Assembly: GCA_009809945.1 (NCBI GenBank)
Contig: WTPW01000625.1
Location: forward strand, 62,001-126,000
Direction: 5' to 3'
DNA length: 64,000 nucleotides
DNA from: Gigaspora margarita
Lineage: Eukaryota; Glomeromycota; Glomeromycetes; Diversisporales; Gigasporaceae
In this document: positions 21,190 to 31,288 of the stretch, in pieces
Layout of the letters: every line of letters starts with the position of its first letter
How positions within the stretch are numbered: the stretch's first letter is position 1
Made by a program: the position numbers and the translations under genes
Notes under the pieces: generated by a model
What the model saw: the letters and a program-made list of their open reading frames with translations, nothing else
What the model was told of the DNA's origin: nothing
Databases searched by the model: none

Positions 21190-21320
21190 CTATATGGATC
21201 TAAAAATAAGCACCCTTTTTTGACATAATGCGGGCCAAGGCCATCATAATTCAGGCCAAAATTGACTTAAGTAGGCCAAGGGTGCTTATTTTCAGAGTGC
21301 TTATTTACAAAGAAATATGG
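21190..21320. mobile_element. TA-flanked MITE, AATAAGCACCC type
   Basis: CTATATGGATCTAAAAATAA at the left and CCATATTTCTTTGTAAATAA at the right are inverted, with TA on both sides (21188-21189, 21321-21322). AAGCACCCTTTTTTGAC and GGGTGCTTATTTTC face each other. 131 bp, inside SINE-L copy 2. Confidence 0.75.
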
Positions 21321-21669
21321 TAATATATACAGAAGATGTATCTAAATAATACACAGATTCAATTAATTAATGCACAAATATGTGTTATTTCTGCTTATAT
21401 AGCAATGGTTTAGTAATTTAAAAATGATAGTATTATAACCAAAAAGATAGATATTGAGATCAAAATAAACTTGGCAAAAGCAAAAGTAGATAATAAAAAC
21501 AATTTAAGGATACTTCTAATTGCAAGTATTGGTTTATACTATAGTACAAGTTACCAAAGTCTAAATAATATCTAAATAAAATAGTAACTACTTTAGCAAG
21601 TTTCTTATTAAAAATAAGCTAGCTAGTATTTGTATTATATGCTTTGATTTTGGAATTTATAAGTAGAGC

Positions 21670-22080
21670 TTTTTTTAAAAAAAAACTTTAAAACTAAATA
21701 ACTTGTAATCTACTAGTCCATTTTAAATTATTTTACTACCAAAATGTTTGTCTCTTTGAGACAATTCTAACAAGTACAAAATTATAAAAATCCAATTATA
21801 GGATCATGAGAAAATGCGCTGTCAAATAATGACATACCTGTAGAGTGAGAAAATTGGTTAGACCTATATCTAACAATTTTTTACTCTAAGATGTGTCACT
21901 TATTTGATAGCATATTTTTCCATGATCCTGTAACTGGATTTTATGATTTTGTATTTGTTGGACTCATCTCAAAGAGATGAACATTTTGGTAGTAAAATTA
22001 TTTAAAACAGACTAATAAATTACAAGTTATTTAGTTTAAAATTTTTAAAAAATAAGCTTTACTTATAAATTCCAAAAATT
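21670..22080. repeat. Foldback element, CTACCAAAATG type, copy 1
   Basis: The left arm has ACTTGTAATCTACTAGTCC, TTTTACTACCAAAATGTTTG, TCTCTTTGAGACAATTCTAA and TCCAATTATAGGATCATG. The right arm is their complement (ACATTTTGGTAG complement, CAAAGAGATGAACATTTTGG). The arms meet near 21870. The same phrase order occurs at 22730, 49560, 53240 and 62145. Confidence 0.8.
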
Positions 22081-22562
22081 AGAGCATATATAGAGTAGAG
22101 TTCTAAAAGTATAAATACTAATTTAGATAATTTAAACTAATTGTTATATACTACTGATATTCTTTAAAATATAAAATTGCTTAATAGTATTAAAATTAAA
22201 GTAATATTATAAAGAAGTGTAGTAACTTAGTGAAGTTGAAAGTTTGTCACCCCTCAAGCAGAAGTAACTATAAGTACAGAGTTCGAATCCTACTAGGAGA
22301 TGATTTTTAAAAATTCATACCTGTGTTATAATAATTCGAACTAGGAAATCAAGCTGGATTAGTAGATCTGTAACATGGACTACACCAAGAGTATATTGGT
22401 ATAACCCAATACCAATTTGGGAGCTCTGTATAAGGGCGTATATAGATCCTCCTGGGGTGCTAGAAAGGAAAACCAAGCTTGGCAAGTCCTGAGTAAAGAA
22501 TAGTCAGCCTTCATAGTATCACAAAATGGAGTTAGAATGGGTAGACCAGTCAAAAAAAACTA

Positions 22563-23605
22563 CAGTCAGACCTCTCTATAATCACAAGTTGGCTGTGCCT
22601 TATTTTGGTGATTGTATAGAAGTGTGACTATAAATAAAATACTTTGTTATGGTTACATGACCAAAGGTCAATTAGTAATTTATTTGTGTATATTTGAAAT
22701 ACTATTAAAAAATTTAAAATATATGATAGTGAATAACTTTTAATCCAGTAGCACAATTTATAAAATAACCACCAGAGTGTTTTCTAAAGAATATAAAATT
22801 GTCAAATCTAGTTACAAAATACTAAGATCATTAAGGATTTTTTGCCTAGATATTTAAATTTAATCAATTCTTAAACATGTAAAGTGATACAAATCCTTAA
22901 CAATCACAGAAGCCTGTGATTGGATTTTAATGATTTTGGGCTTATTAGAATCATCTTATTGAAACAAACATATTGGTAGTTATTTTATTTAAATTAAACC
23001 ACTGCATCAAAAGTGATTTGCTGTCAAACTTTAAGAATTTTTAATAGAATATTTTAAATAAACATAAATATGAATATCAGCCAATTAGATTTTTTATCCA
23101 TATTTGGGGATGGCTAAAGCCATGTACCCACGTGATTTTTTAAAAATTTAGTTAAAATTAGGGTTAGAGCCTGTTTAGCATTAAGGTCAGGGTTAGGGTT
23201 GGGACAAACATATAAGTAAAATTGCCTTCTTGGCATTTTTCATTAATGGCCCAAGACAGGTTTGAACTGCCATTTTTATGTTCTTGTGTTTTTTTTTGTT
23301 TTTTGTTTTCTTTGGGCTGATCTGTGTAAACAAAATTTCATGACTCTGGTTAGTTGATTTATACAAAAATGTCATGTGGGTTAATGGCTTTAGATGACCC
23401 CCATATTTGGTCAAAATTGGTGACTATAATGAGGGTTTTTATTTAATAAAATTGATAAAAAAATCAAATTTTATTTGTGATAGTGATTATAGGTAATTTG
23501 TGACTATAAGGAGGTTTTTTTTACTATATTTAAGTTTATTGCACAATATTGGGTGCTTATATAGAAGTGTGACTATATGGGTGTGACTATAGAAAGATCT
23601 GACTA
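22563..23605. mobile_element. Pogo/Tigger-like non-autonomous element
   Basis: The ends CAGTCAGACCTCTCTATAAT and TAGTCAGATCTTTCTATAGT are inverted, with TA on both sides (22561-22562, 23606-23607). Next to each end short GTGACTATA-type words are repeated several times, possibly transposase-binding repeats. It lies inside SINE-L copy 3 and contains the foldback relic at 22730-23035. A minus-strand open frame at 23193-23414 has no recognised similarity and is not called a gene. Confidence 0.85.
22730..23035. repeat. Foldback element, CTACCAAAATG type, copy 2
   Basis: The left arm has GTGAATAACTTTTAATCCAG and AAATAACCACCAGAGTG. The right arm has CCTGTGATTGGATTTTAATG, TTTTGGGCTTATTAGAATCA, CATATTGGTAGTTATTT. 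The pattern matches the foldbacks at 21670 and 49560 but is more eroded. Confidence 0.6.
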
Positions 23606-23967
23606 TAGAACATACAGAGGGTTGGAGGCCCTACCAACTAAGCTGCTGAAGTCATACTGGAAAAAAAGAACATGTGTTATAGAAGCATGAACCAAGGAAA
23701 AAGAGACCATAAGGCATCCTAAAGCCTGGCTAACTAATTCTTCTGGGCAATCAGATTGGGATTTTTGGAAAGTACCAGAAAATATACTCAGGAGAATGAA
23801 GGGATGGGCACTAGGGTTGATGAACTTCACAAAAGCAGAAATAGGTATTGGTAAGAGGACAGAGTTAATTTTGTCTTGCAAGTGTTGGCCTTGGCCATAG
23901 TGACAATTACTAAAGCATAGGTGATACCTGAGTAGAACAGGAATTACTTTACCAGGTCTCTCACCAA

Positions 23968-24306
23968 AGACCCGTAAAAATTTTTTGTGTTATACAAAAT
24001 CTTTATTTGCGTTATTGCAAAAATTTGTATTAATTTGTAATAAGATATTAAATTTATATTAATTTGCGATTTGTTTCAGAAAACATCAAAAATTTACTCA
24101 AAATTTTGTTCTAACCTTGCTCATCTTCTATGTTCATTCATTTTCTCTTTCGGAAACTTAATTCAGCACACTATCTAATATTATTAACCAATCAAATTTA
24201 TAGAATACACGTAAATTTTACCTTCAGAAATTTGTTTTAATTTGCATAATCAATCTAAATTTGCATTAATTTGTATTAATTTATATACAAATTTTTATGG
24301 GTCTCT
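23968..24306. mobile_element. TIR element with ~12-bp direct repeats
   Basis: AGACCCGTAAAAATTTTTTG at the left faces AGACCCATAAAAATTTGTAT at the right. GTCTCTCACCAA (23956-23967) and GTCTCTCACTAA (24307-24318) flank it, differing by one transition; SINE-L copy 6 has a single such word here. Twelve bases is longer than usual for DNA transposons, so the true ends may lie one or two bases inward. The interior repeats TTGCATTAATTTGTATT-like words. Confidence 0.7.
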
Positions 24307-24416
24307 GTCTCTCACTAAGGATAAACTAATTATAAGGGAGGGAGAAAAGAATTCAGATCATGTTCTGGTAATACAAAATAGTTTGGCAGATGGCAATGAT
24401 CAGAGGCAATGACTAG

Positions 24417-24693
24417 CAGTGTTGTACATTTTGGCTGTTTATAGCCTTTTTTGGCTTGTCCATGTCCAAGACTATCCCAATGTCCAAGATTGTCCAAAGC
24501 TTGTTCAGGCTTTAATAATTAATAAATCTATCTAAAAAATATATTTATATATTTTTTTAGGTGCTAAAGACATTCTAGTTAAAATTAAAATAGGTTATGT
24601 TAATAAAATTTTAAGTAATTTACTTTATTTAATTGCCCAAAATTGTCCAAAATTGGTCAAATCATTGTCCAAAGCTGTTCCATGACAACACTA
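24417..24693. mobile_element. hAT-like MITE with 8-bp TSD
   Basis: The ends are CAGTGTTGTACATTTTGG and TAGTGTTGTCATGGAACAG, inverted. The flanks ATGACTAG (24409-24416) and ATGACTGG (24694-24701) are an 8-bp TSD with one transition. The interior repeats GTCCAAGATTGTCCAAAG-like words. 277 bp, inserted in SINE-L copy 3. Confidence 0.85.
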
Positions 24694-25026
24694 ATGACTG
24701 GTATGTAGGTTGCAGATATAGCAGCTAGTATAAAACCTTTGAGTAGCTACTTAAATAGGTAACCAAAAGTTGCAGGTGTGGCTAGTTGTACTCTCGTCAA
24801 TGTACTATGTTGGGTAACCTCTATGTAAGAAGCCCAGAACCTTATAATGCTTGAATAAAACTTTTACTCCTAAAGTGAGCACCTTAACTTAAAAAAAAAA
24901 GTAATATTATAAGAAAAATTTTTTTGTTAAAAATACAATAGGGATTATTTTGGCAAAATCTCAAATTTTTGAAAAATAAAAAGGATGCATATAGTGCAAG
25001 GTGATCAAAAAATAAATGATCTATTT

Positions 25027-25215
25027 TTTTTTAAAGTACTCATTTTTGGAACTAGAATTTTCAAAACTTTATATAAATAAGAGTACAACTAGCCACATAT
25101 GCAATATTTGGTTGCTTATTTAAGTAGGTTGTCTGAAGGTTCTATATTAGAAGCCATATCTGCAATTTGCTTGAAGATTGCCTGTTTAAACTCACTAATT
25201 TTTTGCACTACTATC
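25027..25215 (-). mobile_element. SINE-L copy 4, 5'-truncated fragment
   Basis: Reading the plus strand, a T-run is followed by AAAGTACTCATTTTTGG, TAAGAGTACAACTAGCCAC, TTAAGTAGGTTGTCTGAAGG and GATTGCCTGTTTAAA. This is the 3' end of SINE-L in minus orientation (compare 62705-62890). The rest is missing. It lies tail to tail with copy 3. Confidence 0.75.
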
Positions 25216-25675
25216 CAATTTTACTAATATCATCAAAGTATCACAGTTTATATTTAGTTAGTCCTAATCACTAGATCTATTTTTAATATCTATAGGACTT
25301 TATTCTCATACTCAAAGATAAGGTCTAGCTTATTCTTAAGAGAGTATATATTGATCATTTTCAATATTAGTAAAATTGTTATTATATAGCATAGCATACA
25401 AAAAATATACTATAATTAAATAAAGGAAAAATGTATTTGTTGCAACCTGCAACACATCTTTTTTGTCACAGGTATATTTATAACTCAAAATTTTACTAAG
25501 ATAACACCTACTGCGCTTCTAACAAAAAATGATCTTCTCGCAATTCTGTATTAATTTTGACTCTAACTCTAACTTAACTTTACTTTAATATTAATAAGGC
25601 CTTAAGGTATTATGGGCTGGTGATGCATTGCAAGTGTGATAAATACATTTTTTCTTAAATACAAATGCATTTTGT
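25216..25675. other. Unassigned AT-rich stretch
   Basis: No recognised gene or repeat. TTTTTAATATCTATAGGAC and neighbouring words do not recur in the window as far as I can see. Confidence 0.4.
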
Positions 25676-26098
25676 TTAGGAAAATGCAATAAATCACGTA
25701 ATTAGGGTTTACATAGGTCTTACCCCCTCCCCTGTGATAGACTATTGACCAATCAAATTTCATCTTTTTAATATTAAAAAAATTCAAAAATGTTTTTGAC
25801 CCCACGTACAATAACAGTAGCTACATAGTAAAGTCAAAATTTTACTATGCAAATCGATAAAGTTGCTTAGATAAACTTGTTCAGAAGATCAAAATACACT
25901 TATCCTAAAATTTTTATCAGTATTGGAGAACTTTTTATTATTTGACTTTTTGATTTTTATGTTCGATGAAAATTTTAAAATTTTTTAAAAAAATACATTT
26001 GACAAATGTAAAAATTAAAAGTTAAATAATAAAATCTTCTTTAATTTTGATAAAAATTTCAGGATATATGTATTTGATATTTCAAACAAGTTTATTTA
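25676..26098. repeat. Foldback element (type G), left part; target of the LINE
   Basis: It shares with 53469-53926 the order TAATTAGGGTTTACATAGG, CAAAAATGTTTTTGACC, GTAGCTACATAGTAAAGTC, AAAATTTTACTATGCAAATC and CTAAAATTTTTATCAG. The right arm of the other copy (AAGTTTAAGTAACTATAATC, TATATAGTAAAATTTGGAC) is missing here but appears at 39466-39520, on the far side of the LINE. The LINE was therefore inserted in this element. Confidence 0.8.
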
Positions 26099-26530
26099 TT
26101 TATTTTTTTTTTTGGTGTTAAGGTGAGGTTTTGCCTCTGTCTTTATTAATAAGTTGAAAATAAAACCTCTAGAGGTTCTTTGAATTGCAAATTATATTTA
26201 CAAGAATCAAGACTCAGACTGTAAGTAGTAATACTACTTAGCTAATCTGCAACCTAAACCTAATAGAGCAGTTAAAACTCACCTAGATTTGGATATGTAA
26301 AATAGAGTTTGTAGGGGTACTAAAATTGATCCAGTTGTATAACCAAATTTTAATTTTATAGATTGTGAGACCAGTAGAAGGGCACCTATTGTCAATATCA
26401 TTGTGTTGTTGATCAGGCATGCCACAGGTACAACTATAAGTATAGGAGGTCTGGGTATAGGATAATTGAGTACTTGCAGAATAGTATGTAGTATGTTGTG
26501 GTTGAATATTATTAATTTTTTTTCAGTTTG

Positions 26531-27410
26531 CTAATTTGGTACAATAAGGTTTCCATAATTGATTATGTATATTTTGTAATATTTAGATAGTAAAGTAATA
26601 GTAAGTTGTGTTGCAATTTTGTTAGAAGTGTTAGTTTGAGTAATAGTGTTAATAATTGGTATAGAGATAAAACCTTGTAATGTTGAATAAATTGAAGGAG
26701 AGATAGGAGTTGGTGGTTGCATAAAAGAGAGACAATAATAATAAATTAAATTATGATGTAGTGCAGATAGTTCTGTAACTGAGATATCTAACACTTGTTG
26801 TATAAAAGTATCTTTTATTGCTTGTTGAATAATAGAAAGCAATATGTTGTTATTGGAACAAATTAACCAATGGTGATTTTGTTCATGTTTGTTACAGGTA
26901 ATACATGAGATGTTATTAAATATAGTAGTGTAGGGGTAGTGTAAATGTGCTAGAGTAGGTACAATATTGAGGAGGTTTTTAATGCAGAATGTTTTGGGAT
27001 TGCTTAATTGAAAGTTAGTGTAGTTGTATGATCTTTTATGATTGTTGTTTAAGAAAAGCCACGTAGCGTTCCAATCAATTTGGTGTGAAATTGGTATAAT
27101 GTTTTCTATATGGTGTTGAGATAACCATATTGAAATTGTATTAGCATTACAGATATTTTTAATTTGCGTCAAGTAGGTTGTTCTATATAGTATTGTTTAT
27201 ATTGAAGTGCAAATGAAGGATTATAGATATTATTGTAGTTAAGCAAAAGAACAGGTGCTGATGAATGTTGTTGTGCTAAGTTATTAGCTATATTATTGTA
27301 TATATTATCACTATGTGCTCTTACTTTGTGTAAATGTAGTTAATATAAATAAGATTTGATAAGATTAAGACGTATATGCCAAATTGGCCAGTAGTTATAA
27401 GAAAAGATTT
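26531..27410 (-). pseudogene. LINE ORF2, RNase H end and C-terminal Cys-His region
   Basis: From about 27410 downward one reads KIFSYNYWPIWHIRLNLIK, a stop, then KVRAHSDNIYNNIANNLA. The last is the final RNase H motif (catalytic His region followed by the Asp position, here Asn). A one-base frameshift near 27175 leads into TQIKNICNANTISIWL and a 210-residue open stretch ending at 26531. That stretch holds CITCNKHEQNHHWLIC, a CCHC-like cluster typical of the C-terminus of such LINEs. The 3' untranslated region follows. It is cut off from the rest of ORF2 by the insert at 27420-30108. Confidence 0.85.
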
Positions 27411-28559
27411 TTTGAGCAGATAGTGGTTAACCCCTTCTCCATCTTTTTTGTCAACATTTCTCTGATCATTTCCATTTATACTTGTATTTGTACATGTGTG
27501 TTTAATCGTATTGGTATTTGTCATTGCTCGTGATCTGCCACATTTCCTTTTTGACTAAAGCAGATAAGATTTTTGTATAAAAATTTTATATTATCTTATC
27601 TGCTCTATCTTGAGAAGAGNTGNNTTGCNCNTTCAGATCTATCTGCGCTTGCCCTCAAAAAATTTTTGTCGTATTTGGGTTGTATTTATTATGTTTTCCT
27701 TTTTTCGTATAGGTTCATGCATATGAAATTTTTTCTTAAAATAGTAAAAATTCGATTAATAGGCTTATTGAAATTGATCTGCATATGTTAGTATTGGTTT
27801 ATTATAAGCCTTGAATATCGGTCAGAGTAATTGTTCTTATTTAGCTGTGATTTATTGTCCCACTACCCTGACTTACTAGGGACTGTTGGACCAGTTCTGA
27901 GTTCCAAATGGCGTTGTCTCAAGCCGTGGTTCAGTATGTGTTAAGATAAATGTTAAGTGTGTAAAGTGTAAAAACATATTACTATTATATAATGCAAACC
28001 CTTATTTTGCATTTAAATTTAAATGTTTTAAATATATTTCTATAACTCTGTAAATGACATAATATTCTAAACTACTGAGCCATCTATTTGAAATCCACAA
28101 ATAATTATGTATAAATAACATCTATATAAAAATTTTAGATAATAAACTTTTATTTTATACTATATAGAATAAAAAATTTTGGTTTATATAGAATATCGGC
28201 TACCTGACATAATGTGCCATTATTAATCAGCAATAATGGTAAGTGGCTCATTACAAACCAAGTTAGGTATATATAAATCGATACTAGTAATATGCACACG
28301 CATAAACAGGTAAATCTAAAAATGAATTAGAAAAAGCAATCTACACGTATTGGTGGAGAAGCCCCATCTGAAAAGCCCCAAGTGCAAATTAGAAAAAATC
28401 GACCACATATACTTATATATGTATGTATATAAAAAGCTAGTTTATTAAAATTAGCCGCCAATAAATACAAGAAATAAGTAATCATATAACGTATTTCAAA
28501 GCAGAAATATCCAATTAAAAGGATTTGTACAGAAACACTTCACATGCCGCTTTCCAATA

Positions 28560-28870
28560 CACATTACTTATTCATGTAGCGTGATGAGTATAAAGAACAT
28601 TTAACAATTTTACGAAATAAAAAACTGCAAAACAAGCTCACAAACCAATAAAATAAGTACTTATTTACTATTACATACAATTCATTTCATTCAGCAAGTG
28701 TGTATAAAGAACTTTTAATAATTTTACTAAATAAAAACTAAAAAACAAGTTCACAAAACAAGAAAATAAATACTTATTTACCATTACGTACAATTCATTT
28801 TATTCGCATTAATTTAGTCCGTGAGTACAAAGAACGTTTAATAATTTTACGAAATCGTATTTACAGAGCC
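28560..28870 (+). repeat. Satellite array, same unit as 4480-5260
   Basis: About three units of ~110-120 bp share AACAAGTTCACAAAACAAG, TACTTATTTACCATTACGTA, CAATTCATTTTATTCGCATT, AATTTAGTCCGTGAGTA and TTTAATAATTTTACGAAAT. The order of words is that of the array at 4480-5260, in the same orientation. Confidence 0.75.
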
Positions 28871-30070
28871 TAATCACGATATTAAATCCTTCCACTGCTA
28901 TCGTAGTTAGGTCTTGCAGTGCCTGTGGCAGTCATAGAGCCTAATCACAACATAAAGTCCTTGCATTACTATCATAGCCACTGAGTTTAATCTCAACGTA
29001 AGATCCTTGCACTGTTATTGTAGTTGCAAAGCATAATCGCCAAGCATGAGTTCTTGCACTGCCTGCGGCAGCCATAGAACCTAATTGCAATGCAAGGTAC
29101 TTGCATTACTATTGCAGCCATGGAATCTAATCACAACATGAGATCCTTGCATTGGCATTATAGTTACGGTGCTTAATCACAAAACATGAGGCTCCTGTAT
29201 TGTCTTCAGCAGCCATAAAGCCTAATAGGACCCCGAACAATCTATGTAATGTTATATTTGAAAAATCGCTAACAGAGGGCCGTTTTTTTAAAAAGGTTAT
29301 ATTTGAAAAGTAGGTATTGGGTAAAAAGGTTATATTTGAAAATGGATAATGGNCAAAATGAGTATATTTGAAAGAATGGTAGCAGGGTAATTTTTTCAAA
29401 TGTTATATTTGAAAAGTGGGAATGGGAATGGTAAGGCAGTTGTGTTTTTTTTTTAGAGATCATTGGGTCCAGTTTTTTTTGTTTTTTTTTTTGTTTTTTA
29501 GAGAGTGTCGGGTCAGGTTTTTTTTTTATTTTTTTTTTTTTTTTTTTTTAGAGAGTATCGGTTTTGTTTTTTTTGAAAGAGCATTGGCTCGAAAATTTTT
29601 TTTTGAAAGCTTACATTTCAAAAATTGGGAACCAATACCAAAGTTGGTACCTGATATTTGAAATGTAGCTGATATATACCAAAGTAGAACCGCTAACAGA
29701 AAAAAGTTTTACTATGATCCTCAAATATAACCTCACATAGATTATTCGGGGTCCTAGCCTAATCACAACATGAGGCCCTTGCATAACTAAGCCTAATCAA
29801 AGTGTACCGCTTTCATAGTTGTGGACTTTATAAACAAAAAGTAAGATTCTTTTGTTCAGTTTATTATTTTAAAAGATAAGCATTTTTGTATTAAAAAACT
29901 GAACAAAATCTGAATAGAATTTTGATCTTTTTTTAGGGAGCTCAATCACCAAACATGAGGCGAGGTTCTTGCATTGCCTGCGGCAGCTATAGAGCCTAAT
30001 AACAATATGAGGTCCTTGCATTGCAATTACAGCCATGGAGCCTAATCACAACATAAGGTTCTTGTAGTGT
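28870..30070 (+). repeat. Minisatellite, ~45-bp unit, interrupted
   Basis: Units of GAGCCTAATCACAACATGAG, GTCCTTGCATTGCCTGCGGC, AGCCATA are repeated about nine to eleven times. The array is broken by a TIR element (29227-29755) and by an AT-rich piece at about 29795-29937. A related array lies at 57480-57915. Confidence 0.8.
29227..29755. mobile_element. TIR element with 8-bp TSD and GTTATATTTGAAAA repeats
   Basis: The ends AGGACCCCGAACAATCTATG and AGGACCCCGAATAATCTATG are inverted. AGCCTAAT flanks both sides (29219-29226, 29756-29763), and the minisatellite unit continues across. GTTATATTTGAAAA or a close variant occurs at least five times near the left end, and a TCAAATATAACCTC complement sits at the right. 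Such subterminal repeats are typical of transposase-binding sites. Long T-runs fill the middle. Short open frames on both strands here are repeat translations. Confidence 0.8.
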
Positions 30071-30117
30071 GTAATACGATATCAATAGTATACTCATCTC
30101 TAACTCCCTTTAAGCAG

Positions 30118-30822
30118 CTCAAGTGCCTAGTTTAGATATAAATTTAAAATATTTAGAAATAATTGATTGTGAGTTTGTATAGATGTGGATAGTACTATGT
30201 CATGGGCATGTGCTAATAGCAGAGAGTATTGACACTAGCTTAGTTTTGTATGATGATGGCCAAAATTGAATTTGGGCTATAAAATTTTGGATTGTTGATT
30301 ATTAGCAATTTGTGTCCATCCAATGCCCATAATGCATTGCTCTATAGAAATATTTTTAACTGATCCATCAGTATAGAATATAAATTCAGATTGAGTAGAG
30401 TTAGTTAAGGCAAGTTGGTAAAGTAGCTTAGAGGCTTGGTTGGTAGTAAATATTTCATAAATTGGATTACTATATATTGGAATAGTTGGTGGTAGTAGAA
30501 TATAGCTTGGATTATAAAGAGCAATTGAGTATAAAAGATCAAGATAATTTGCATGAAGGTTTAGTTTGTTAGAAGATGAAGTATAGTTTTTTTTTCCTAG
30601 AAATTTGGTAGATAGAGTAGCAGAAATATTAAAGGTACAATGATTTTGAATGTGAAAGGAGTTAAAGTTGCATCCCAAGCAAGGTGTACAGATAATATCT
30701 GGTGCAGGATATAGTTCTGTATGCTGGTAGTTAAAGTTTGGTAGCCAGTGTGTAATTGAAATACTATTAGAATCTGAGTTAAACCTGCGGGCTTTACCAA
30801 TAATAATATTGTTATTAAGATA
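30118..30822 (-). pseudogene. LINE ORF2, Cys motif and first part of RNase H
   Basis: On the minus strand the reading runs LNNNIIIGKARRFNSDSN, then CTPCLGCNFNSFHIQNHC (a Cys-rich patch), a linker, then QSEFIFYTDGSVKN, the first RNase H motif with its catalytic Asp. After frameshifts come WPSSYKTKLVSILSAIS and IHIYTNSQSIISKYF. In active relatives the Lys in YKTKL is Glu and the Asn in YTNSQS is Asp. Both are G-to-A type losses of catalytic residues. The domain is cut at about 30117 by the satellite-bearing insert. Confidence 0.85.
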
Positions 30823-31286
30823 CTTTACAGAAACTAGTACTTTTTTTTAGATGAGTTTAAGATAGTTTAAGATAATATTAAAGTTATTAATATTATTTTT
30901 TTTATAATTAAAAGATTATTTTAAGATTTAAAATCTAAAAATAATAATNTTATTATNGTTTAATAATTATAAATTATTATAAGATAATTATATNATTATT
31001 GGTTAAGATTATTTTAAGATGTTTTTAAGATTTTACTAAGATTTTTTTAAGCTGATGATAAGATTATTTTAAGATTATTTTATGATTACTGTAAGATTAT
31101 TTTAAGATTATTTTAAGATTGTTTTAAGATTATTATAAGATAAGATTATTATAAGATTATTTTAAGATTATTATAAGATTATTAGAAGTATTATAAGATT
31201 ATTATAAGATATAATTTTGATAATTTTATTATAATCTTTAAGATTATAATAAATCAATGAAAAAAAATTAGATAGTTTCTGTAAAG
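30823..31286. mobile_element. TA-flanked MITE with AAGATTATT satellite core
   Basis: CTTTACAGAAACTAGTAC at the left and CTTTACAGAAACTATCTAAT at the right are inverted, with TA on both sides (30821-30822, 31287-31288). Removing it and one TA makes the LINE reading frame continuous (TWLITYLNNNIIIGKARRF), which proves the boundaries. The interior, about 30990-31250, is a run of 9-11 bp units such as TAAGATTATTA and TTAAGATTATTT. Some bases near 30949-30994 are undetermined. Confidence 0.92.
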
Positions 31287-31288
31287 TA

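Larger units (their letters stand above)
19765..21640 (+). mobile_element. SINE-L copy 2, decayed and interrupted
   Basis: About 19805-20055 follows SINE-L: AAAAGCTTTTAGGCATAGCT, TTATACAAACAAATAC, AACAATATACTAAGACTAAA. A later block at about 21468-21640 reads AAAGCAAAAGTAGATAAT and TTCTAATTGCAAGTATTGG. About 1.4 kb between them contains at least one MITE (21190-21320). Head and tail are not clear. Most differences from the best copy raise A/T content. Confidence 0.6.
22217..24900 (+). mobile_element. SINE-L copy 3, full length with TSD
   Basis: The head reads TAGTAACTTAGTGAAGTTG and, farther on, CAGAGTTCGAATCCTACTAG. These fit the A-box and B-box region of a tRNA-derived promoter and match the head of the copy at 62701-63936. 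The tail is AAGTGAGCACCTTAACTT plus A(10). GTAATATTATAAAGAA (22201-22216) and GTAATATTATAAGAA (24901-24915) form the TSD. Removing the three nested elements (22563-23605, 23968-24306, 24417-24693) leaves about 1.0 kb, equal to copy 7 without its own insert. It encodes no protein; a LINE reverse transcriptase must have copied it. Confidence 0.85.
27420..30108. mobile_element. 2.7-kb insert rich in satellite DNA, 9-bp TSD, unknown type
   Basis: It separates two halves of the LINE RNase H. TTTGAGCAG (27411-27419) and TTTAAGCAG (30109-30117) flank it; with one copy removed, the RNase H frame is the same on both sides, so this looks like a real 9-bp TSD. I see no TIR and no A-tail at its ends (left ATAGTGGTTAACCCCTTCTC, right ATCTCTAACTCCC). 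It holds a hairpin (GCAGATAAGAT and its complement, about 27560-27602), three units of a ~110-bp satellite, a ~45-bp minisatellite and a TIR element at 29227-29755. Some bases near 27620-27631 are undetermined. It could be a Mutator-type element without clear TIRs or a composite. A short minus-strand frame at 27321-27524 is unrecognised. Confidence 0.6.

Noticed and set aside
23603-23881. Minus-strand open frame of 92 codons
   Set aside because: It lies antisense to the SINE-L body, which has no conserved frame in its other copies.
25027-25215. Inverted partner of SINE-L copy 3 forming one large palindromic element
   Set aside because: Copy 3 has its own A-tail and TSD ending at 24915, so the two are independent insertions lying tail to tail.
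29127-29661. Several open frames with repeated NITF-like words or long Phe runs
   Set aside because: They translate the GTTATATTTGAAAA repeats and T-runs of a TIR element.
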